Source of the DNA: Actinopolymorpha rutila
Lineage (GTDB): Bacteria > Actinomycetota > Actinomycetes > Propionibacteriales > Actinopolymorphaceae
NCBI RefSeq assembly: GCF_013407855.1
Contig: NZ_JACBZH010000001.1
Span: forward strand, 1,240,001 to 1,304,000
Direction of reading: 5' to 3'
Length of the DNA: 64,000 nucleotides
Shown: positions 26,371 to 36,120 of the stretch, piece after piece
Numbering within the stretch: position 1 is the stretch's first letter
Layout: every line of letters begins with the position of its first letter
Notes under the pieces: generated by a model
What the model was told of the DNA's origin: nothing
The model's database searches: none
Seen by the model: only the letters and a program-made list of their open reading frames with translations
Translations under genes and position numbers: made by a program

Positions 26371-29300
26371 ATGGCCGACCTGCTCCCCATTCCCGGCCCG
26401 CGCGGCGTCCCGGTGCTCGGCAACACCTTCCAGGTGCCCGCCGACGGGCCGAGCGCCTACTTCGCCAACCTGGCGCGCGAGTATCCGGAGGGGGTCTTCC
26501 GGCTGGAGCTCGCCGGTCGGCAGGTGATCTTCGTCCACGACCCCGACCTCGTGGCCGAGGTGTGTGACGAGTCGCGCTTCTACAAGCCGATCGACCCGCC
26601 GCTCAGCCACGTTCGTGACTTCGGCGGCGACGGGCTGTTCACCGCCAGGTCGGACGAGCCGGCCTGGGGCCAGGCGCACCGGATCCTGATGCCGGCGTTC
26701 AGCCAGCGTTCGATGAAGGCGTACTTCCCGCAGATGCTGGAGGTCGCCCAGCAACTCGTCTGCAAGTGGCAGGACCGGCAGGGCGCAGACCTCAGAGTGG
26801 CCGAGGACATGACCCGGCTCACCCTGGACACGATCTCCCTCACCGGGTTCGGCCACCGCTTCAACTCCTTCGACGCCGAAGAGCTCCACCCGTTCCTGCA
26901 GGCGATGGGCAACGCGCTGGTCGAGGCGATGATGCGGATGCGGCAACTGCCGTTCGTCACCAGCATGCGCCGCGGGCAGGACCGTGCGTACCGCGACGAC
27001 ATCCAGACCATGCAGAACCTCGTCGACGAGGTGATCCGCGAACGCCGCGCGGAGGGACGGACCGGCGGCAGCGACCTGCTCGGCCTGATGCTGGACGCCG
27101 CGGACCCCACCACCGGCGACCGACTGAGCGACGAGAACATCCGCAACCAGGTGTTGACGTTCCTCATCGCCGGCCACGAGACCACCAGCGGGCTGTTGTC
27201 GTTCGCTCTGTATCTGCTGCTGCGCAACCCGCACGTGCTCGCCCAGGCCTACGCCGAGGTCGACCGGCTGCTGCCCGGCGACAGCGTTCCGACGTACGAG
27301 ACCGTGATGAAGCTGGAGGTCATCCCGCGCATCCTCGACGAGACGCTGCGCCTGTGGTCGCCGATCCCGAGCATCGGGCTCACCGCGTACGAGGACACCG
27401 TGCTCGGCGGGCGGTACCCGGTCGCCAAGGGGCAGAAGATCAGCGTCCTGCTCGCGCCGCTGCACACCCACCCGGGTGCGTGGGAACGACCGGACGAGTT
27501 CGACATCGACCGGTGGCTGCCGCAACGCAAGGCCGACCACCACCCGCACGCGTACAAGCCGTTCGGCAACGGCGAGCGGGCCTGCATCGGCCGGCAGTTC
27601 GCGCTCACCGAGGCCAGGCTGGCGATTGCCCTGGTGCTGCAGAAGTTCGCGCTGTCGGACCCGCACTCCTACCGGATGCATGTCAAGCAGACGTTGACGA
27701 TCAAGCCGGAGGGTTTCACCGTACGGGTGCGTGAGCGCCGCCCGCACGAGCGAGCGGTGCCGGCCACGGCCGCCAACGACTCCCGCGGGTCCGGTGCCGC
27801 GGCGGCAGCGTCCGCACTGGACGTGCGGGCGGTGGGGGTCTCGCTGCGGGTGGCGTACGGCTCCAACCTCGGCAGCACCGAGGACCTCGCGCAGCTGGTA
27901 GCCGAGCGGGCCTGCCAGTCGGGGTTCGACACCACGCTGACGACGCTGGACGTACTCGCCGACGACGTACCCACCGACGGTTTGCTGGTCGCGGTGACTG
28001 CGAGCTACAACGGCAAGGCTCCCGACAACGCGCAGCGCTTCGACCGATTGCTGGAGGATGGTGAACTAGCGCCGGAGTCCCTTGCCAGGTTGAAGTTCGC
28101 CGTACTCGGTGCCGGCAACACCCAGTGGGCGACCTACCAGGCCTTCCCCAGGCGGGTTGAGGCCGGGCTGCTCGCTGCCGGCGCGACCGCGGTGGTGCCG
28201 CGCGGCGAGGCCGACGCGGCCGGTGACTTCGACGGCATGGCGGAGACCTGGCTGGGTGAGCTGTGGACCGCGCTGGCACAGGAGTACGGCGCGGACACCA
28301 GTGCCGCGGACGGGCCGCGCTACCGGTTGGAGGTGCTCACCGAGGCCGACATCCGCCCGGCGGTGGTGTCCGACCAGGCCGTCCCGCTCACGGTCGTGAG
28401 CAGCGAGGACCTGGTCAGTGACGCGACCGGGCTGTGGGACTTCGCTGTGGAGGCGCCGCGTCCGGCGGCCCGGTCGGTGGTACTCGAGCTCCCTGAGGGA
28501 ATGACGTACAGGACCGGTAACCACCTGGCGGTGTTCGCGAAGAACGACCCCGAGCTGGTGGCCTGGGCGATGCGTCAGCTGCGCGTACGCCACGACCAGG
28601 TGGTCCGGCTGTCGCAGGAGGACGGCCGGCGCACGCACCTGCCGGTGGACGTCCCGGTGTCGGTCGAACTGCTGCTCTCGGAGTTCGTCGAGCTGCAGGA
28701 GGTGGCCACCAGAGCGCAGCTGCGCACCCTGCTCCGGTACACCGGCTGCCCCTGGACGACCCGCGAGCTCGAGGCGCTGTGCGGTGAGGTGCCGGAGGCG
28801 CAGCAGCGGTACGCCGACGAGATCCTCGCCAAACGGGTGTCGGTGCTCGGCATGCTGGAACGCTTCCCCGCGATCGAGTTGCCGCTCGCGGCGTTCCTGG
28901 AACTGGCCGGCCCGATCCGGCCGCGGTTCTACTCCATCTCCTCCTCGCCCGCGGTCGACCCGCGCAGGCCCCGGTTGACGGTCGGCCTGGTGGAGGGTCC
29001 TGCCTGGGCGGGCACGGGGGAGTACCGCGGGTTGTGCTCGCAGTACCTCGCTCGGCTGGAGCCAGGCGACGTGGTCTACGGCTACGTGCGTACGCCGGCT
29101 CCGGCGTTCGAGCCCCCTGCCGATCCCACCACGCCGATGGTGCTGGTCGGCCCGGGGACCGGCATCGCGCCGCTGCGCGGCTTCGTCCAGGAACGGGCCA
29201 CGCTGTCGGCGGCGGGTGAGCGGGTCGGCCCCGCGCTGCTGTTCTACGGTTGCCGGCACCCCGAGCACGACTGGCTGTACGGAGCGGAGTTCGCGGAGTG

Positions 29301-29589
29301 GGAGCGGGCCGGTGTGGTGTCGGTCCACGCCGCGTACTCGGCGGTGCCCGATCACCCGTACCGCTTCGTGCAGGACGCCCTGCTGGCACAGGGCGACGCG
29401 GTGTGGGCCGCGCTCGCCGACGGCGGTCACTTCTACGTGTGCGGCGACGGAGCACGGATGGCGCCGGCGGTGCGTGCGGCTTTGCTGGAGATCTTCCGCC
29501 GGAACACGGGCGGACCGGGCGCGAACGCCGACGAGTGGCTGGCCGAACTCGAGCGGGCGGGCCGCTACCAGCAGGACGTCTTCGCCTGA
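26371..29589 (+). CDS. Self-sufficient cytochrome P450/NADPH-P450 reductase fusion (CYP102 / P450 BM3 type)
   Basis: This 1072-aa cytosolic fusion is predicted to hydroxylate fatty acids or similar lipids below the terminal carbon. The start is ATG 26371 behind GAGGAAG, giving MADLLPIPGPRGVPVLGN. The P450 domain has the oxygen-activating I-helix AGHETTSG (about residues 267-274), an ExxR motif in DETLRLW, and the haem loop FGNGERACIGRQFA with Cys405. A flavodoxin domain (YGSNLGSTEDLAQLVAE, about residues 492-640) and a FAD/NADPH reductase (RPRFYSISSSPA, GPGTGIAPLRGF, VCGDGARMAP) follow. All key residues and the usual length are kept. It is controlled, by inference, through twin palindromes shared with the TetR gene. 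Confidence 0.95.
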   Translation: MADLLPIPGPRGVPVLGNTFQVPADGPSAYFANLAREYPEGVFRLELAGRQVIFVHDPDLVAEVCDESRFYKPIDPPLSHVRDFGGDGLFTARSDEPAWGQAHRILMPAFSQRSMKAYFPQMLEVAQQLVCKWQDRQGADLRVAEDMTRLTLDTISLTGFGHRFNSFDAEELHPFLQAMGNALVEAMMRMRQLPFVTSMRRGQDRAYRDDIQTMQNLVDEVIRERRAEGRTGGSDLLGLMLDAADPTTGDRLSDENIRNQVLTFLIAGHETTSGLLSFALYLLLRNPHVLAQAYAEVDRLLPGDSVPTYETVMKLEVIPRILDETLRLWSPIPSIGLTAYEDTVLGGRYPVAKGQKISVLLAPLHTHPGAWERPDEFDIDRWLPQRKADHHPHAYKPFGNGERACIGRQFALTEARLAIALVLQKFALSDPHSYRMHVKQTLTIKPEGFTVRVRERRPHERAVPATAANDSRGSGAAAAASALDVRAVGVSLRVAYGSNLGSTEDLAQLVAERACQSGFDTTLTTLDVLADDVPTDGLLVAVTASYNGKAPDNAQRFDRLLEDGELAPESLARLKFAVLGAGNTQWATYQAFPRRVEAGLLAAGATAVVPRGEADAAGDFDGMAETWLGELWTALAQEYGADTSAADGPRYRLEVLTEADIRPAVVSDQAVPLTVVSSEDLVSDATGLWDFAVEAPRPAARSVVLELPEGMTYRTGNHLAVFAKNDPELVAWAMRQLRVRHDQVVRLSQEDGRRTHLPVDVPVSVELLLSEFVELQEVATRAQLRTLLRYTGCPWTTRELEALCGEVPEAQQRYADEILAKRVSVLGMLERFPAIELPLAAFLELAGPIRPRFYSISSSPAVDPRRPRLTVGLVEGPAWAGTGEYRGLCSQYLARLEPGDVVYGYVRTPAPAFEPPADPTTPMVLVGPGTGIAPLRGFVQERATLSAAGERVGPALLFYGCRHPEHDWLYGAEFAEWERAGVVSVHAAYSAVPDHPYRFVQDALLAQGDAVWAALADGGHFYVCGDGARMAPAVRAALLEIFRRNTGGPGANADEWLAELERAGRYQQDVFA

Positions 29590-29606
29590 TCCGACGCGGG
29601 GCGGGT

Positions 29607-29626
29607 GCGGCGGTAGTTGCCGCCGC
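29607..29626. terminator. Hairpin between the convergent P450 and HNH genes
   Basis: GCGGCGG (29607-29613) and CCGCCGC (29620-29626) form a perfect 7-bp stem with loop TAGTTG, 18 bp past the P450 stop and 19 bp from the HNH stop. There is no U-tract, so it may be a bidirectional stop of the GC-rich type. Confidence 0.5.
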
Positions 29627-29644
29627 GCAGGAGCGTCATTGTTC

Positions 29645-31348
29645 TCAGGGGCGGAGGATTCGTCGTTGCGGGTCGGTCCATTCCGGGGGTACGTATTCGG
29701 GGTGGCCGTGGGTGCCCATGCGGACGTGCCAGCCTTTGTGGTGGACGGTGGTGTGGTGGTAGCGGCACAGGAGTACGCCGTTGGCGAGGTCTGTGGGTCC
29801 GCCATCGTCCCAGGCGGTCATGTGGTGGGTGATGCAGCGTGGTTCGGGAATCTGGCAGCCGGGGAAGTGGCAGTGGCTCCCGTCGCGGATGGCCAGCGCA
29901 CGCCGCTGGTGTTCTTTGAAGAACCGGTCGGAACGGCCCAGGTCGAGGACTTGCCCGTCCCCGCCCAGGACGACCGGAACGAGGTCGGCCTCGCACGCCA
30001 ACCGGCGCACGGTCGCCGCGGAGATCGGCTTTCCGTCGGTGCCGAGGTAGCGGGCTGATCCGCCGCCTCCACAGGTGGGGCAGCCGTCGTGGGGGTCGAT
30101 GGCAGCTTCCGGCCCCGCCGCGCCCTCCTCGGGTTCAGCGTCGTCCTCCGGATCCGTTCGGGGACGGGGTTCCGGTTCGCGGTCGGTGTTCGGTTGTGGT
30201 TGTGATTCGTGCCCCGGTGCTCGCGGTGGGGGTATCCCGTCCGCGAGTGAGCCGGTACCGGGTGATCGTCGTTTCTCCTTACCTGCTTGGCCTTCGTCCT
30301 GGCCTTCTGCCTCCTCCGGCTTCGGCTCCCCGGCCTGGCCGGTCTTAGTGTCCTTGGTGGTCTTGGTGGCGGCGTTTTTGGTGGTGGCGTATTTGGGGTC
30401 TGTGCAGGGGCAGGTGCAGGGTCTGGGGCGGATGATGGTTGCGGTGTCGTCGATGGTTCCGGCACCGGTGCCCTTCAGCAGGGTCTCGAAGGGGATGGTG
30501 ACGGCGACCTGGGGTGGTCTGCCGCCGCGGACGGGTGCGGTCGCGGCGGTGGCGAGCAGGCCGAGGGCTTCGGCGAATGCGTCGCCTCGGCGTTGGTCGA
30601 TGGGCCGCCGGTCCGGCTCGGCTCCTTTGACGGGTTCGGCGAGGGGTTCGATGATTTTGCGGAGCAGTTCCATCTCCCACGCGGGCAGGGTGATGTGCAC
30701 CGACTCCGACTGCGGGATGCCGTTGGGGACGTAGCGCAGGGACCGTTTCTGCTCGGCCTTGCGGTCCTTGCGTTCCAGCTCCTCCCGCATCCGCCGGTCG
30801 TACTCCTCCGGCGCGATCCGTTCCAGCAGTTTCTCGCCCAGCACCCGTAGCTCGTCGGGGTTGGCGAACCGGGCTTTGGTGATCAGGAACTCCTCGGCCT
30901 GGTGGCGTTCGTCCAGGCCCACGTACTCGGGGAGCTTCTTGATCGCGTCGGCGATCACCTGCGCCTGCCGCACCGACACCAGCCCGGCTGCGAGAGCTTC
31001 GCCGGTCAGCCGGACCTCTTTGTCGAGGTCGCGGGCCAGGCCGACCGCGGCGGAGGACTCGTGCTGACTCATCCGCTGAGCCGTCCGCAGATACACCGTC
31101 GCGTTCGGCGCACCGGTCAACCTGCCGATGTCACAGGCCTCGGCCTGACGCACCAACGCCAACTCCAGTGCTTCGATGCGGGCCTTCTTCGCCCGCACCT
31201 GCGCGATCAGCGACCCGACCTCGCCGACATCCAGGGAGCCTTTCGGCGTCACCCACGCGTCGTCGAGAGAAGCGTCGAGTTGGTCGAGCGCAGCCTGGAC
31301 CCGGCCGGCGGCGCCACCGGCCGGGACATCCCAGCTGCTCGAAGACAT
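29645..31348 (-). CDS. DUF222/HNH-endonuclease family protein, copy 1
   Basis: This 567-aa protein has an N-terminal DUF222 (13E12-like) region (VRAKKARIEALELALVRQAE, QRMSQHESSAAVGLARDLD, EELERKDRKAEQKRSL) and a C-terminal HNH nuclease module with CHFPGC, ITHHMTAWDDGG and LCRYHHTTVHHKGWHV, so the metal ligands are present. A cysteine-rich segment (CTCPCTDPKY) and a low-complexity Lys/Glu/Pro linker separate them, followed by CPTCGGGG. It starts at ATG 31348; TAGCAT ends 6 nt upstream. A second copy at 54364-56124 is nearly identical except in the linker. The family is abundant in actinobacteria and its biological role is not established. Confidence 0.9.
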   Translation of the reverse strand: MSSSSWDVPAGGAAGRVQAALDQLDASLDDAWVTPKGSLDVGEVGSLIAQVRAKKARIEALELALVRQAEACDIGRLTGAPNATVYLRTAQRMSQHESSAAVGLARDLDKEVRLTGEALAAGLVSVRQAQVIADAIKKLPEYVGLDERHQAEEFLITKARFANPDELRVLGEKLLERIAPEEYDRRMREELERKDRKAEQKRSLRYVPNGIPQSESVHITLPAWEMELLRKIIEPLAEPVKGAEPDRRPIDQRRGDAFAEALGLLATAATAPVRGGRPPQVAVTIPFETLLKGTGAGTIDDTATIIRPRPCTCPCTDPKYATTKNAATKTTKDTKTGQAGEPKPEEAEGQDEGQAGKEKRRSPGTGSLADGIPPPRAPGHESQPQPNTDREPEPRPRTDPEDDAEPEEGAAGPEAAIDPHDGCPTCGGGGSARYLGTDGKPISAATVRRLACEADLVPVVLGGDGQVLDLGRSDRFFKEHQRRALAIRDGSHCHFPGCQIPEPRCITHHMTAWDDGGPTDLANGVLLCRYHHTTVHHKGWHVRMGTHGHPEYVPPEWTDPQRRILRP

Positions 31349-31354
31349 GATCGA

Positions 31355-31360
31355 ATGCTA
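31355..31360 (-). promoter_or_regulatory. -10-like TAGCAT before HNH copy 1
   Basis: TAGCAT on the minus strand ends 6 nt before ATG 31348. The same box and spacing are conserved before copy 2. Confidence 0.5.
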
Positions 31361-31424
31361 TCGGCCACCACCGACAAGACCTCGTGGTCCACAGCCGAGA
31401 TTCGTCAACGGAGGTAGGGATTTC

Positions 31425-32529
<1,105 letters not shown>

Positions 32530-32780
32530 GGTTTGCCTCCTTGTTCGTACGCCGGTGTCGATGGACCAAGCGTCGCGGCGGCAACCGCCCCCGGACGATG
32601 CCATCCGATCGCCGCCGCCCATGACATCTGTCCTGCCCCGGCCACGCCCGAACTGTCACAGGAGACCTGCCGAACGGGACTGTTGGCGGGAGGACTGTCA
32701 GAGCGGCCCGTACGAGCCGGCGGCTGACAGTCGGAAAGCGACCCGACGACGAACCCGACGACGAACCCGAGGACGGCACG

Positions 32781-33374
32781 ATGGCGGACACCGGCACCCG
32801 ACACCTGCTCGACGCGCTCTACCAGGACGGACTCGCCCACGACGCCGCGCAGGAGGACCGGCTGCTCCGCCGCCGCAACCTCGAGCCCGAGGCGGCCGCG
32901 CTGCTGTCCGTCGTACTCCAGTCGATGCGCGCGACCACGATGGTGGAGATCGGCACCTCCAACGGATACTCCGCGATCTGGTTCGCCTCCGCGCTGGCCC
33001 GGCGACACGGCAGGTTGCTGAGCGTGGACGTCGACGCGTCCGTGCAGGCGCAGGCCCGTACCAACCTGGAGGCCGCCGGGTTGGCCGCGACCGTCGAACT
33101 CCGGACCGCTGACGGTGGCGCCGTGCTGGCCGAGCTACCCGACGCGGGCCTCGACGTGTTGTTCCTCGACTCCGAGCGCCCGGAGTACCCCGGCTGGTGG
33201 CCGCATCCCGTACGCGTGCTGCGTGTCGGCGGCCTCCTCGCCGTCGACAACGTGCTCTCCCACCCGGGCGAGGTGGCGGAGCTCCGTGCGCTGGTGGAAC
33301 GCTCCGCCGAGCTGGAGTCGACCGTCGTACCCGTCGGCAAGGGCCTGTTGCTCGCCACCCGGCTGGCGACGTAG
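32781..33374 (+). CDS. SAM-dependent O-methyltransferase family protein
   Basis: This 197-aa class I methyltransferase resembles the catechol-O-methyltransferase-like (methyltransf_24/MT3) group. The SAM-binding motif I is MVEIGTSNGYSAIWFASAL (about residues 55-73), followed by the acidic SVDVDAS at the end of the second strand and LDVLFLDSERPEYPGWW, where the Asp would bind substrate or metal. GGLLAVDNVLSHPGEV is the usual later motif. ATG 32781 follows GAGGACGG. The preceding 250-bp gap carries three ACCCGACGACGA-type repeats (about 32741-32776). The acceptor is unknown. Confidence 0.8.
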   Translation: MADTGTRHLLDALYQDGLAHDAAQEDRLLRRRNLEPEAAALLSVVLQSMRATTMVEIGTSNGYSAIWFASALARRHGRLLSVDVDASVQAQARTNLEAAGLAATVELRTADGGAVLAELPDAGLDVLFLDSERPEYPGWWPHPVRVLRVGGLLAVDNVLSHPGEVAELRALVERSAELESTVVPVGKGLLLATRLAT

Positions 33375-33422
33375 TCAGCCGGGTGGCGCCTCAGCCGGTC
33401 AGCACCTCAGTCGTTCAGCAGC

Positions 33423-35258
33423 TCAGCCGTTCAGCTGGTCGAGGATCGGCCAGAGGTTCTCGTGGCCGGTCATGGTGGCGTAGTCGTACTGGCTGCCGCC
33501 CACCGCGCCGCCGTCCCGCACCGCGTTCACGAACGCCTGCACGCGGTCCGCCGTCACCGGCGTACTGCCCTCGCCGATGACTCCGCCCTCGACGTGCACC
33601 CGGCGGCCGGTGAGCGTCCTGGCCCGGGTCGTCTGGTCCTTCACCCAGGTGTAGACCTGCGATGCGGAGTAGTTCGACCGGAACGACCACAACGCCATGG
33701 GTACGACGGCCTCGCTGTTCGGCCCGATCGCCGACCAGGGGAAGCCCTCCCACCGGTTGCCGGGGTCGGTGCCGTAGGGCGAGGGCACGATCGCGCCGAT
33801 CACCGCCGCCGTACGGGTACGCACCTGTTGCAGGTGGGTGACGAGCCGCTGGTTGAACTGGTCGTGGGTGACCTCGCCGTCGGAACCGAACCGCTCGATG
33901 TCGACTCCCACCGCGTCGAACCGCTGCCCGCCCGGGCTCACGTAGGAGCCGATCGCCGCGGTGCGGCGTACGTCGCGTTCCAGGTTTCCGTAGCCGGGCA
34001 CGTACCACCCGACGACGCGGATCCCGGCCGCGTGTGCGGCGTCCAGCCACTGGCCCATCTCGGTCTCGTCGAAGAAGTCCTGCGCGCTGTTGAACCGCGC
34101 GGTGCCGAGGTAGAGCGTGCGTACGTCAGGCGCGCGCATGTCGGCCACCGACGACACCGGATCGAGAGTGGCGTAGTCCAGGGTGTCCACCCAGGTGCCG
34201 AGTCTGCGGAACGCGACGTAGGTGTCCACGGCCGTCCACGGGCTCCAGGTGCCGGTCGGCGTCGGCCGCACCGACTCGTACTGGAAGCCGTTCGGCGACC
34301 ACCCGAGCACCCGCACCGCCCCGTCGCCGTCGGTCGCGGTCGGCCCGGAGGAGAACGTGCCGCCCAGCGAGGTCCACGACGTCCACGCCGATCCGGCCCA
34401 GCGCAGCAGCCGCATGCTGTTGCCGCTGCCGCGCGCCACGACGTCCAGCAGGTTGGTGCCCGGTGAGGTCGCGGCGGGCTGGGAGCTCAGCAGGGTGGTG
34501 GTGCCGCCGACCCGCACCCACGAGTGCCACTGCCCACCGCCGAACCACTTCTGCGACAGTGTGTTGTCGACGTTGCGGACGAACACGTCCAGGCGTCCCG
34601 GACCCCACGACGTGGCCGCCGGGCTGGACGACATGACGCCACCCAGGCGTTCCCAGGCAGACCACTGTCCGGAGGCGAACGCCTTGTGGGACAGGCCGTT
34701 GTCGACGTTGCGGACGAACACGTCCAGCAGGCCGGGGCCCTGGGACGCGACGGCCGGCGCCGAGGTGAGCACGCCGCCCAGGCGTTCCCAGCTCTGCCAG
34801 CCGCCGGAGGTGTACGCGCGGTGCCACAGGGCGTTGTCGGTGCCGCGGGCGAAGACGTCCATCCGCCCGGGCGCCCACGAGGCGGCGGCCGGCTGGGACG
34901 CGAGGTCGCCGCCGAGGTTGAGCGTGCGCGTCCACGAGCCACCCGGATACCGGATCTGCTGCAGCAGGTCGCCGGCGGAGGAGGTGTTGAACAGGTCGGT
35001 ACGACCGGGGCTGTACGAGGTGACCGCCGGGCCGGTGCGTTCGGACGAGGGCAGCGGAATCGCCGCCGCCGGTGCGGCCGGACCCGCCACCACCGCGGCG
35101 GGACCCGCCACTGCCGCGGCCGGTCGTCCCGCGTCCGCCGCGGCGGAGGATCCCGTCGCGGTCATGCCCAGCGCCCCCGTGAGCAGCAGGGCCGCCGTAG
35201 CGGCGAACCTGGCCCGGGCGCCCGCCACCGATCGAGATCCGCGTTCCGCACGCATCAT
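33423..35258 (-). CDS. Secreted protein: PLL-like (DUF346) beta-propeller fused to a TIM-barrel-like domain
   Basis: This 611-aa exported protein starts at ATG 35258. The signal region (RFAATAALLLTGALGMTATGSSA) leads into an Ala/Val/Pro-rich linker and about five tandem blades of some 48 residues, e.g. SWAPGRMDVFARGTDNALWH and SWERLGGVLTSAPAVASQ. Blades of this type occur in PLL-like lectins, which bind sugars. The C-terminal half (about residues 350-611) has barrel-like segments TLYLGTARFNSAQDFFDE, GIRVVGWYVPGYGNLERDV, RFDAVGVDIERFG and EAVVPMALWSF. This resembles uncharacterised glycoside-hydrolase-type barrels (DUF4015-like). I infer an extracellular carbohydrate-binding enzyme, with the catalytic pair unassigned. 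Confidence 0.7.
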   Translation of the reverse strand: MMRAERGSRSVAGARARFAATAALLLTGALGMTATGSSAAADAGRPAAAVAGPAAVVAGPAAPAAAIPLPSSERTGPAVTSYSPGRTDLFNTSSAGDLLQQIRYPGGSWTRTLNLGGDLASQPAAASWAPGRMDVFARGTDNALWHRAYTSGGWQSWERLGGVLTSAPAVASQGPGLLDVFVRNVDNGLSHKAFASGQWSAWERLGGVMSSSPAATSWGPGRLDVFVRNVDNTLSQKWFGGGQWHSWVRVGGTTTLLSSQPAATSPGTNLLDVVARGSGNSMRLLRWAGSAWTSWTSLGGTFSSGPTATDGDGAVRVLGWSPNGFQYESVRPTPTGTWSPWTAVDTYVAFRRLGTWVDTLDYATLDPVSSVADMRAPDVRTLYLGTARFNSAQDFFDETEMGQWLDAAHAAGIRVVGWYVPGYGNLERDVRRTAAIGSYVSPGGQRFDAVGVDIERFGSDGEVTHDQFNQRLVTHLQQVRTRTAAVIGAIVPSPYGTDPGNRWEGFPWSAIGPNSEAVVPMALWSFRSNYSASQVYTWVKDQTTRARTLTGRRVHVEGGVIGEGSTPVTADRVQAFVNAVRDGGAVGGSQYDYATMTGHENLWPILDQLNG

Positions 35259-35498
35259 CGCTTCACCGACTCTCCGACACCACCGCGACCACAGCGGGAA
35301 CGCGGCGAAACCGAACACCTGTGAACTGTCCGATCCCGGACAGCGGAGACGGTACGCCCCGCACAGGGAGAAAGGCGGCGGAACGACCGAACCGGTGCCG
35401 AACCGAAACGCGGGCCGGCCGGTGGCGAAGTCGCGCAACCCACGACCGGTCGGCCGACGGCACGCGCGAAGGGCGGCAGCCGGAGGCCGTGCAGTTCC

Positions 35499-35504
35499 TA
35501 GGGT
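35499..35504 (+). promoter_or_regulatory. -10-like TAGGGT, leaderless promoter
   Basis: TAGGGT ends 6 nt before the ATG at 35511. CGGAGC between them is a poor ribosome-binding site, being only 2 nt from the start. Confidence 0.4.
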
Positions 35505-35510
35505 CGGAGC

Positions 35511-36029
35511 ATGGCGTACTTCACGTTCACCATGGCCACGCTCGTGGTGGGGGCGCTCGTGCACACCCTGGTCGACCACTCCCCACAGCGGCGCACCCGG
35601 CCCCGGGTGATCGAACTGTGGCTGCTGTGGTTCGTGGTGGGTGGCGGCGTGTGGTCCACCTTCGGCGGACTCAGCCACCTCGGGCCCAACTCCAGTGAGG
35701 TCGCGGCGTCGATCGGGTACCACCGGAGCTTCTTCCAGTGGGAGGTGGGCTGGGCCGACATCGCGATCGGGGTGCTCGGCGTGGGCTGCGTCCGGAAGCG
35801 GGACAGCTGGCTCACCGCGGCCGTCGTCGCGCTCGCGGTTCTCTACTGGGGCGACGCGGTGGGACACGTCATGCAGCTGATCGCGCATGACAACACCGCG
35901 ACGGCCAACGTGGGCGCCATTCCGGCCGACGTGCTGCAGCCGCTGGTCGCGGTGGTGCTGCTCGTGGAGTACCGGCGGCACCAACCGGCCGGCGGCCGGA
36001 CCACGACCGGAACCAAGGCCGCCGACTGA
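35511..36029 (+). CDS. DUF6790-type membrane protein
   Basis: This 172-aa protein has four predicted membrane helices: FTMATLVVGALVHTLVDHS, LWLLWFVVGGGVWSTFGGL, WADIAIGVLGVGC, and a C-terminal pair including YWGDAVGHVMQLIAHDN. Conserved His/Gly/Asp residues inside the helices (GLSHLGP, WGDAVGHV) resemble the DUF6790 family, whose function is unknown; I assign it from memory of that pattern. It is not clearly in an operon; nagB starts 92 bp downstream with its own ribosome-binding site. Confidence 0.65.
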   Translation: MAYFTFTMATLVVGALVHTLVDHSPQRRTRPRVIELWLLWFVVGGGVWSTFGGLSHLGPNSSEVAASIGYHRSFFQWEVGWADIAIGVLGVGCVRKRDSWLTAAVVALAVLYWGDAVGHVMQLIAHDNTATANVGAIPADVLQPLVAVVLLVEYRRHQPAGGRTTTGTKAAD

Positions 36030-36120
36030 CGCCGGCGCGTGGCAGACTCGGCGAGCGACCGGTTCGCGGGCCTCGAACGTCCAGGGTCCGCGCAGAGCAG
36101 CCCACGCCCGGAAGGAAACC

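Larger units (their letters stand above)
29645..31377 (-). repeat. Dispersed direct repeat A (DUF222/HNH copy 1 with its promoter)
   Basis: Homology to the block at 54364-56153 covers the whole HNH gene plus 29 bp upstream, including the TAGCAT box, and stops sharply on both sides: upstream after GACAA (31377) and downstream at the stop codon. Both blocks are in the same orientation about 24.7 kb apart. Differences concentrate in the linker between the Cys cluster and CPTCGG. Confidence 0.85.

Noticed and set aside
29645-31348. HNH genes as homing endonucleases in an intron or intein
   Set aside because: They stand alone with their own promoters and do not interrupt another gene; no intein splice residues are seen.
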